Part shown: positions 1 through 3,830 of the stretch, one piece after another
Numbering within the stretch: the first letter of the stretch is position 1
How the letters are laid out: every line of letters starts with the position of its first letter
Origin: Burkholderiales bacterium
Lineage (GTDB): Bacteria; Pseudomonadota; Gammaproteobacteria; Burkholderiales; Burkholderiaceae_E
Assembly (NCBI GenBank): GCA_027489195.1
Contig: JAIYAG010000511.1
Location: 1-5,492, forward strand
DNA length: 5,492 bases
Direction of reading: 5' to 3'
Made by a program: the position numbers and the translations under genes
Notes under the pieces: model-generated
Seen by the model: only the letters and a program-made list of their open reading frames with translations
Database searches by the model: none
Told to the model about the DNA's origin: nothing

Positions 1-161
1 ATCGGCACCTTGCTGCCGTAGTACTCGACATGAACCTGATCCAGCAGGCCGGCATGCGCGCGGCCGGTCCGGACCTTGGCGAGGTTCGACTTCAGGGATT
101 CGATCGACCTCAGCATCTTCTGCTCGGTCGACGTGCGGATCTCGGGGATGGTGGTGGCCAT
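1..161 (-). CDS. frr: Ribosome recycling factor, N-terminal part (cut by window edge)
   Basis: Ribosome recycling factor acts in the cytoplasm with EF-G to split the post-termination ribosome from mRNA and tRNA. Only the first 53 codons lie in the window; the gene leaves at the left edge, and the family is usually about 185 residues. The visible protein starts MATTIPEIRTSTEQKM and continues with a helix leading to VRTGRAHAGLLD (residues 30-41) and VEYYGSKVP (45-53). These match the start of E. coli RRF (LAKIRTGRAHTGLLD...VDYYGS). The ATG at 159-161 is supported by a GGAG Shine-Dalgarno (SD) sequence on the minus strand (plus 168-171), 6 nt upstream of the start. The gene begins 14 nt after the pyrH stop, so it is almost certainly co-transcribed with pyrH. 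Most of the protein, including the hinge and domain II, is outside the window and cannot be checked. Confidence 0.96.
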   Translation of the reverse strand, partial: MATTIPEIRTSTEQKMLRSIESLKSNLAKVRTGRAHAGLLDQVHVEYYGSKVP

Positions 162-175
162 GACGGTCTCCGGGT

Positions 176-907
176 TCAGACGTGCACCAGCGTGCCCTCG
201 TCCTCGCCGAGCAGCATCCGGCGCAGGGCACCTTCCTTGAAGATCGAGAACACCTTGATCGGCAGCTTCTGGTCGCGGCACAGGGCGAACGCGGTGGCGT
301 CCATCACCTTGAGGTCGCGGCCGATCACCTCGTCGAAGCTGATCGTGCGATAGCGGGTCGCCGTCGGGTCCTTCATCGGATCGGCACTGTACACCCCGTC
401 CACCTTGGTCGCCTTGAGCACGATCTGGGCGCCGATCTCGGCGCCGCGCAGGGCGGCCGCGGTGTCGGTGGTGAAGAACGGATTGCCGGTCCCGGCGGCG
501 AAGATCACGACGCGACCTTCCTCGAGATAGCGCAGCGCCTTCGGCCGGATGTACGGCTCGACGACCTGCTCGATCTTGAGCGCGGACATGGTACGCGCGG
601 CGACGCCCGCGCCGCGCAGCGCATCCTGCAGCGCCAGCGCGTTCATCACGGTCGCGAGCATGCCCATGTAGTCGGCGGTCGCGCGATCCATGCCCGCGGC
701 CCCCCCGGCCACGCCGCGGAAGATGTTGCCGCCGCCGATCACGATGGCCAGCTCGACCCCCATGGCGACCGCACCCGAGACCTGCCTGCCCATCCCCTCG
801 ATCGTCCCGCGGTTGATGCCGTAGGAGTCCTCGCCCATCAGGGCTTCGCCGGACAGCTTGAGCAGCACGCGGCGGTAGTGGGGAGCGGTCGGGGCGGTGT
901 CGGTCAT
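176..907 (-). CDS. pyrH: UMP kinase (uridylate kinase)
   Basis: Bacterial UMP kinase converts UMP and ATP to UDP and ADP in pyrimidine nucleotide synthesis. It is a cytosolic hexamer of the amino-acid-kinase fold, known in other bacteria to be activated by GTP and inhibited by UTP. The product is 243 residues, against 241 in E. coli. Visible motifs in order are the phosphate loop LLKLSGEAL (15-23), VIGGGNIFRG (56-65), MGMLATVMN (81-89), GTGNPFFTTDTAAALRG (139-155), KATKVDGVYSADP (165-177), KVMD (200-203) and the end LRRMLLGEDEGTL (228-240). The start is ATG at 905-907. Only a weak purine stretch (GTGAG) lies 10 nt or more upstream, and an in-frame GTG 15 nt upstream is a possible but unsupported alternative. 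The gene follows tsf after an unusually long 137-nt gap for this operon, so an extra promoter is possible, although I see no clear one. The stop is TGA at 176-178. Confidence 0.98.
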   Translation of the reverse strand: MTDTAPTAPHYRRVLLKLSGEALMGEDSYGINRGTIEGMGRQVSGAVAMGVELAIVIGGGNIFRGVAGGAAGMDRATADYMGMLATVMNALALQDALRGAGVAARTMSALKIEQVVEPYIRPKALRYLEEGRVVIFAAGTGNPFFTTDTAAALRGAEIGAQIVLKATKVDGVYSADPMKDPTATRYRTISFDEVIGRDLKVMDATAFALCRDQKLPIKVFSIFKEGALRRMLLGEDEGTLVHV

Positions 908-1044
908 CGGACGGAGGCTCACGGTCGGGATGGCGGGCAGGGCCGCCGGTGCTGCGGAACGGACCGGCGCCCAGCGGACCCCGGCCGGATCGGGGCCCGG
1001 CGCCCGGACGCGGCCCGCGCCGCCTCCGGACCGGGCCCTGTGGA
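908..1044 (-). other. tsf-pyrH intergenic region
   Basis: This is the only long gap inside the minus-strand operon. It is very G+C rich and has no open frame resembling a known protein. It contains the strong hairpin at 993-1038 just after the tsf stop. A weaker inverted repeat lies nearer pyrH, with arms CGCCGGT at 944-950 and ACCGGCG at 963-969 and a 12-nt loop. I could not find a convincing -35/-10 pair for a separate pyrH promoter. In E. coli the rpsB-tsf and pyrH units are known to be partly separable in transcription. Whether that applies here is an inference from spacing alone. Confidence 0.6.
993..1038 (-). other. Strong G+C hairpin after tsf, no U-run
   Basis: The 8-bp arms GGGCCCGG (993-1000) and CCGGGCCC (1031-1038) are perfectly complementary. 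A second 5-bp stem, CCGGA (1004-1008) with TCCGG (1025-1029), sits inside them. The two stems are separated by an asymmetric internal loop of 3 nt against 1 nt. Within the remaining 16-nt loop a further 4-bp pairing is possible. Read on the minus strand, the hairpin begins 6 nt after the tsf stop codon. No T-run follows it, so it is not a classic intrinsic terminator. It could act as a partial terminator or attenuator, or as a barrier to 3' exonucleases that stabilises rpsB-tsf mRNA. In DNA this rich in G+C, chance hairpins are common, which limits confidence. Confidence 0.5.
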
Positions 1045-1935
1045 TCAGCGGGCCGCTGCGGCAGCCGCCTGCGCGGCCACCTCGGCCGCGAAGTCGGACT
1101 GCTTCTTCTCGATGCCCTCGCCCACGACGTACAGCACGAAGGCGTGGACCTTCGCACCGCGGGCCTTGAGCAGGGCCTCGACGGTCAGCTTGTCGTCCTT
1201 GACGAACGGCTGGCCGAGCAGCGTGACCTCCTTGAGGTACTTCTGCACCGTTCCCTCGACCATCTTGGCGACGATCTCGGCCGGCTTGCCCGACTCGGCC
1301 GCCTTCTGGGTGGCGATCGAGCGCTCCTTCTCGATCAGCTCGGCGGAGACGCCGGACTTGTCGAGCGCGACCGGCTTGGACGCCGCGATTTGCATCGCGA
1401 GGTCCTTGGCCAGCGCCTCGTCGCCGCCCTCGACGTCGACCAGCACGCCGATCCGCGAGCCGCCGTGCACGTAGCTGGCGACCTTGCCCTGCGCGGCGAT
1501 GCGCACGAAGCGGCGGATCGTCATGTTCTCGCCGATCTTGCCGATCAGCGCCGTGCGGCGCGCCTCGACCGTCGCACCGTCCAGCGGCATCGCCGACAGC
1601 GCGGCGACGTCCGCGGGCGAACCCTCGGCGATCAGGGTCGCGATCGACTTGGCGAAGCCCTGGAAATCGTCGTTCTTCGCGACGAAGTCGGTCTCGCAGT
1701 TGATCTCGACCATCGACGCGATCTTGCCGTCGGCCGACAGGTACACCCCGACGATGCCCTCGGCGGTGACCCGCGAGGCGGCCTTGCCGGCCTTGTTGCC
1801 GAGCTTGACCCGGAGGATCTCCTCGGCCTTGCCCAGGTCGCCGCCCGCTTCGGTCAGCGCCTTCTTGCACTCCATCATCGGCGCGTCGGTCTTCTCGCGC
1901 AGCTCCTTCACCATGCCTGCGGTGATCTCAGCCAT
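1045..1935 (-). CDS. tsf: Translation elongation factor Ts
   Basis: EF-Ts is the guanine-nucleotide exchange factor of EF-Tu, releasing GDP so that EF-Tu can rebind GTP and aminoacyl-tRNA. The product is 296 residues, somewhat longer than E. coli EF-Ts (283). The N-terminal module is MAEITAGMVKELREKTDAPMM (1-21) followed by ECKKALTEAGGD (22-33). The EF-Tu-contacting motif TDFVAKN is at 82-88, with D83 and F84 matching E. coli D80 and F81. The core has IGENMTIRRF, HGGSRIGVLVDVEG and SGKPAEIVAKMVEGTVQKYLKEV, and the C-terminal module ends VGEGIEKKQSDFAAEV. The last residues are an alanine-rich tail (AAQAAAAAAR). The ATG at 1933-1935 has an excellent SD, GAGGAG (plus 1943-1948), 7 nt upstream. 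Upstream in-frame codons have no family similarity. The gene follows rpsB by 37 nt, the usual pairing, and both are probably made from one mRNA. Confidence 0.99.
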   Translation of the reverse strand: MAEITAGMVKELREKTDAPMMECKKALTEAGGDLGKAEEILRVKLGNKAGKAASRVTAEGIVGVYLSADGKIASMVEINCETDFVAKNDDFQGFAKSIATLIAEGSPADVAALSAMPLDGATVEARRTALIGKIGENMTIRRFVRIAAQGKVASYVHGGSRIGVLVDVEGGDEALAKDLAMQIAASKPVALDKSGVSAELIEKERSIATQKAAESGKPAEIVAKMVEGTVQKYLKEVTLLGQPFVKDDKLTVEALLKARGAKVHAFVLYVVGEGIEKKQSDFAAEVAAQAAAAAAR

Positions 1936-1972
1936 TCCTTGACTCCTCAGCTTGCTGTTTCCGCACGTCTGC

Positions 1973-2710
1973 TCAGGCCTGCTCGGCCTGCAGCTCGACG
2001 AACTCGTCGCCACCCTTGGCCGTTTCCTGCAGGGACGCCGAGCGGCCCGCGAGGATGGCGTCGGCGGCGCCTTCGGCGTACAGCTGGATCGCCTTGCCGG
2101 AGTCGTCGTTGCCCGGAATGATGTAGTCGATGCCGTCGGGCGAATGGTTGGTGTCGACCACGCCGACGACCGGCACGCCGAGCTTCACCGCCTCGGTGAT
2201 GGCGATCTTGTGGTAGCCGACGTCGATGACGAACAGCGCGTCCGGCAGGCCGTTCATGTCCTTGATGCCGCCGATGGCCTTGCTCAGCTTCTCCATCTCG
2301 CGGGAGAACAGCAGCGCCTCTTTCTTCGACATGCGATCGAAGCTGCCGTCGGCCTGCATGGCTTCCATGTCGCGCAGGCGCTTGATGGAGGTCTTGACGG
2401 TCTTGAAGTTGGTCAGCATGCCGCCGAGCCAGCGCTCGTCGACGTAGGGCATGCCGGCGCGCTTGGCCTCCTGCGCGACGATCTCGCGGGCCTGGCGCTT
2501 CGTGCCGACGAACAGCACGGTGCCGCGGTTCGACGCGAGCTGCGTCATGTACTTCATGGCGTCCTGGTACATGACCAGGGTCTTTTCCAGATTGACGATG
2601 TGGATCTTGTTGCGATGGCCGTAGATGTACGGGGCCATCTTGGGATTCCAGAATCGGGTCTGGTGACCGAAATGGACACCGGCTTCCAGCATCTGACGCA
2701 TGGTCGTCAT
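1973..2710 (-). CDS. rpsB: 30S ribosomal protein S2
   Basis: S2 is a late-assembling 30S protein at the head-body junction, needed for S1 to bind the ribosome. The product is 245 residues (E. coli S2 has 241). Motifs in order are MRQMLEAGVHFGHQTRFWNP (4-23), NKIHIVNLEKT (34-44), the strand LFVGTKRQA (66-74), RWLGGMLTNFKTV (93-105), a charged helical-hairpin segment (about 106-147), GGIKDMNGLPDALFVID (147-163), VVDTNHSPDGIDYIIPGNDD (184-203) and an acidic end. The start is ATG at 2708-2710, with AAGGAG (plus 2718-2723) 7 nt upstream; the internal ATG at codon 4 lacks such a site. It is the first gene of the minus-strand operon. In E. coli, S2 represses rpsB-tsf expression by acting on the rpsB 5' leader, and the long leader upstream here fits the same type of control. 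Confidence 0.99.
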   Translation of the reverse strand: MTTMRQMLEAGVHFGHQTRFWNPKMAPYIYGHRNKIHIVNLEKTLVMYQDAMKYMTQLASNRGTVLFVGTKRQAREIVAQEAKRAGMPYVDERWLGGMLTNFKTVKTSIKRLRDMEAMQADGSFDRMSKKEALLFSREMEKLSKAIGGIKDMNGLPDALFVIDVGYHKIAITEAVKLGVPVVGVVDTNHSPDGIDYIIPGNDDSGKAIQLYAEGAADAILAGRSASLQETAKGGDEFVELQAEQA

Positions 2711-2724
2711 GAGTGCGCTCCTTC

Positions 2725-2743
2725 AGGGTTGCGCGAGGGTTGC
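2725..2743 (-). repeat. 8-nt direct repeat next to the rpsB SD
   Basis: On the minus strand GCAACCCT occurs twice, at plus 2736-2743 and 2725-2732, separated by CGC. The repeat period is therefore 11 nt, and the second copy ends one nucleotide before the AAGGAG of rpsB. The exact match and its position in the ribosome-binding region are seen directly. A role, for instance as a paired site for S2 or another regulator, is speculation. Confidence 0.5.
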
Positions 2744-2770
2744 TTTGTCCGCGGCCCGGGAGACCCCCGA

Positions 2771-2785
2771 CACGGACGAACCGTG
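2771..2785 (-). other. Small hairpin in rpsB leader
   Basis: CACGG and CCGTG form a perfect 5-bp stem around a 5-nt loop, about 60 nt upstream of the rpsB start. On the minus strand a G-U pair could extend it by one. It lies between the possible anti-SD CTCCT (2792-2796) and the SD, so it would fit in the loop closed by that pairing. Short stems of this size also occur by chance. Confidence 0.35.
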
Positions 2786-2865
2786 CACCCCAGGAGGCTC
2801 CAGACAGGACCTTGAGTCGTCCGCGGCGTCCCGCCATACTCCGTGAGGAAGTCGTGACGGGCTCG

Positions 2866-2880
2866 CCGCGAAGGCCGCGG
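2866..2880 (-). other. Small hairpin in mid rpsB leader
   Basis: CCGCG and CGCGG form a perfect 5-bp G+C stem with a 5-nt loop (GCCTT on the minus strand). It lies in the middle of the proposed rpsB leader. It may be part of a larger fold that cannot be judged by eye. Confidence 0.3.
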
Positions 2881-2942
2881 TGGATTGGCTTGAACGGACC
2901 CGAAGCACCCGCCATCCGGAGAACTTCCGAGAAAGGACGGGC

Positions 2943-2956
2943 GCCTGAATCCAGGC
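2943..2956 (-). other. Hairpin at the predicted 5' end of rpsB mRNA
   Basis: GCCTG and CAGGC form a perfect 5-bp stem with a 4-nt loop (GATT on the minus strand). With the proposed -10 box at 2966-2971, transcription would begin near 2960, so this hairpin would be almost at the very 5' end of the mRNA. Such 5' stem-loops can protect messages from 5'-end-dependent decay. The DNA palindrome also lies just upstream of the map -10 box, so it could alternatively be an operator. Confidence 0.35.
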
Positions 2957-2961
2957 AAGCC

Positions 2962-2967
2962 TATAAT
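2962..2967 (+). promoter_or_regulatory. Candidate -10 box for map-glnD
   Basis: TATAAT is a perfect sigma-70 -10 hexamer in an otherwise G+C-rich sequence. It lies 33 nt before the map ATG and predicts a 5' leader of about 25 nt. No recognisable -35 hexamer lies 16-18 nt upstream, and there is no TGn extension. Either the promoter depends on an activator or the hexamer mainly forms part of the opposing rpsB promoter. It overlaps by two bases the minus-strand -10 at 2966-2971. Confidence 0.5.
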
Positions 2968-2995
2968 CATAGCCCGAACAACGAGTTACCGACAA
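2966..2995 (-). promoter_or_regulatory. Candidate promoter for rpsB-tsf-pyrH-frr
   Basis: On the minus strand TTGTCG (plus 2990-2995) serves as a -35 box, matching TTGACA at 4 of 6 positions. TATGAT (plus 2966-2971) serves as a -10 box, matching TATAAT at 5 of 6. The spacer is 18 nt. The predicted start is near 2960, giving rpsB a leader of about 250 nt. The -35 box lies only 5 nt from the map ATG, within the short map leader. No AT-rich UP element is visible upstream, because that DNA is map coding sequence. Confidence 0.5.
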
Positions 2996-3000
2996 GTTCG

Positions 3001-3810
3001 ATGTCGATCGTCATCAAGACCGAGGCCGAGATCGCCGCGATGCGCCTGGCCGGGCGCCTGGCGTCCGAAGTGCTGGACTTCATCGCGCCGCACGTGAAGC
3101 CCGGCATCACCACGGGCCAGCTCGACGCGCTGTGCCACGACTACATGGTGAACGAGCAGAAGACGGTCCCGGCGCCGCTCAACTACGCCCCGCCGGGCTA
3201 CCGACCCTTCCCCAAGTCGGTCTGCACCTCGGTCAACCACCAGGTGTGCCACGGCATCCCCGGCGACAAGGTGCTCAAGAACGGCGATGTGGTGAACATC
3301 GACGTGACCGTCATCAAGGACGGCTTCCACGGCGACACCAGCCGGATGTTCTTCGTCGGGGAGGCCTCGATCGCCGCCCGCCGGCTCTGCCAGGTCACCT
3401 ACGAGTGCATGTGGCTCGGCATCGACCAGGTGCGGCCCGGGGCGACCCTCGGCGACATCGGGCAGGTGATCCAGCGGCACGCCGAATCGAGCGGCTTCTC
3501 GATCGTCCGCGAGTTCTGCGGCCACGGGATCGGTCGGCGCTTCCACGAGGAGCCGCAGGTCCTGCACTACGGCCGCGCCGGGACCGGCGAGCCGCTGGTC
3601 GCCGGCATGATCTTCACGATCGAGCCGATGGTGAACGCGGGTCGCCGCGAGGTCCGCGAGCTGGCCGACGGCTGGACCATCGTGACCAAGGACCACAGCC
3701 TCTCGGCGCAGTGGGAGCACACGGTGCTGGTCACCGAGACCGGGCACGAGGTGCTGACCACCTCGGTCGGCGCCCCCGCGCGCCCCGTGTTCCAGCCGGT
3801 GGCGGCCTGA
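3001..3810 (+). CDS. map: Type I methionine aminopeptidase
   Basis: This dinuclear metalloprotease removes the initiator methionine from nascent proteins whose second residue is small. The product is 269 residues, close to E. coli Map (264). All pita-bread-fold metal ligands are visible: D101 (NIDVTV), D112 (HGDTSRMF), H175 (CGHGIGR), E208 (TIEPM) and E239 (QWEHT). The substrate-binding histidines H84 (VCHGIP) and H182 (FHEEPQVLHY) are also present. It starts at ATG 3001; the first residues SIVIKTEAEIAAMRLAGRLA match the family. The frame is open back to 2713, but that stretch has no family similarity and contains the promoter elements. No good SD precedes the ATG (only AAG 4 nt upstream). 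Compared with E. coli there are about five extra residues around NYAPPGYRPFPKS (61-73), a form I believe is common in betaproteobacteria. It is divergent from rpsB and 20 nt upstream of glnD, and so probably shares an mRNA with glnD. Confidence 0.99.
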   Translation: MSIVIKTEAEIAAMRLAGRLASEVLDFIAPHVKPGITTGQLDALCHDYMVNEQKTVPAPLNYAPPGYRPFPKSVCTSVNHQVCHGIPGDKVLKNGDVVNIDVTVIKDGFHGDTSRMFFVGEASIAARRLCQVTYECMWLGIDQVRPGATLGDIGQVIQRHAESSGFSIVREFCGHGIGRRFHEEPQVLHYGRAGTGEPLVAGMIFTIEPMVNAGRREVRELADGWTIVTKDHSLSAQWEHTVLVTETGHEVLTTSVGAPARPVFQPVAA

Positions 3811-3830
3811 GCCGCCCGCCTCGCGCCGCG

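Larger units (their letters stand above)
2711..2960 (-). promoter_or_regulatory. Long 5' leader of rpsB, candidate S2 autoregulatory region
   Basis: If the minus-strand promoter at 2966-2995 is correct, the rpsB transcript has a leader of about 250 nt. The region contains several small hairpins (2943-2956, 2866-2880, 2771-2785), an 8-nt direct repeat next to the SD (2725-2743), and a CTCCT on the minus strand (plus 2792-2796) that could pair with the AGGAG of the rpsB SD. In E. coli the equivalent map-rpsB interval holds the rpsB leader, also catalogued as the t44/tff RNA, through which S2 controls its own synthesis. That established case suggests a role here, but I cannot show sequence homology to the E. 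coli element. Overlapping open frames on both strands look like G+C artefacts and resemble no known protein. Confidence 0.5.

Noticed and set aside
993..1038. Calling the tsf-pyrH hairpin a rho-independent terminator
   Set aside because: No T-run follows on the minus strand, and pyrH and frr downstream appear to belong to the same operon.
1045..1090. Alanine run at the EF-Ts C-terminus as a frameshift or assembly artefact
   Set aside because: The reading frame is intact to the TGA, and Ala-rich EF-Ts tails after DFAAEVAAQ are expected in Burkholderiales-type proteins.
908..1870. In-frame N-terminal extension of pyrH back into tsf
   Set aside because: The extension is the tsf sequence read in another frame. 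PyrH similarity begins just after the ATG at 907, and the resulting 243 residues fit the family length.
182..2121. Long plus-strand open frames across pyrH and tsf
   Set aside because: They are antisense to genes with full family matches, and their low-complexity products resemble nothing known.
2707..2970. An 87-codon minus-strand frame in the rpsB leader
   Set aside because: It overlaps the rpsB start by one codon in another frame, has no visible SD and resembles no protein. A leader peptide cannot be excluded, but nothing supports it.
2713..3000. A 96-codon N-terminal extension of map
   Set aside because: Family similarity starts at ATG 3001, and the extension would cover the promoter hexamers. 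It starts inside the rpsB ribosome-binding region.
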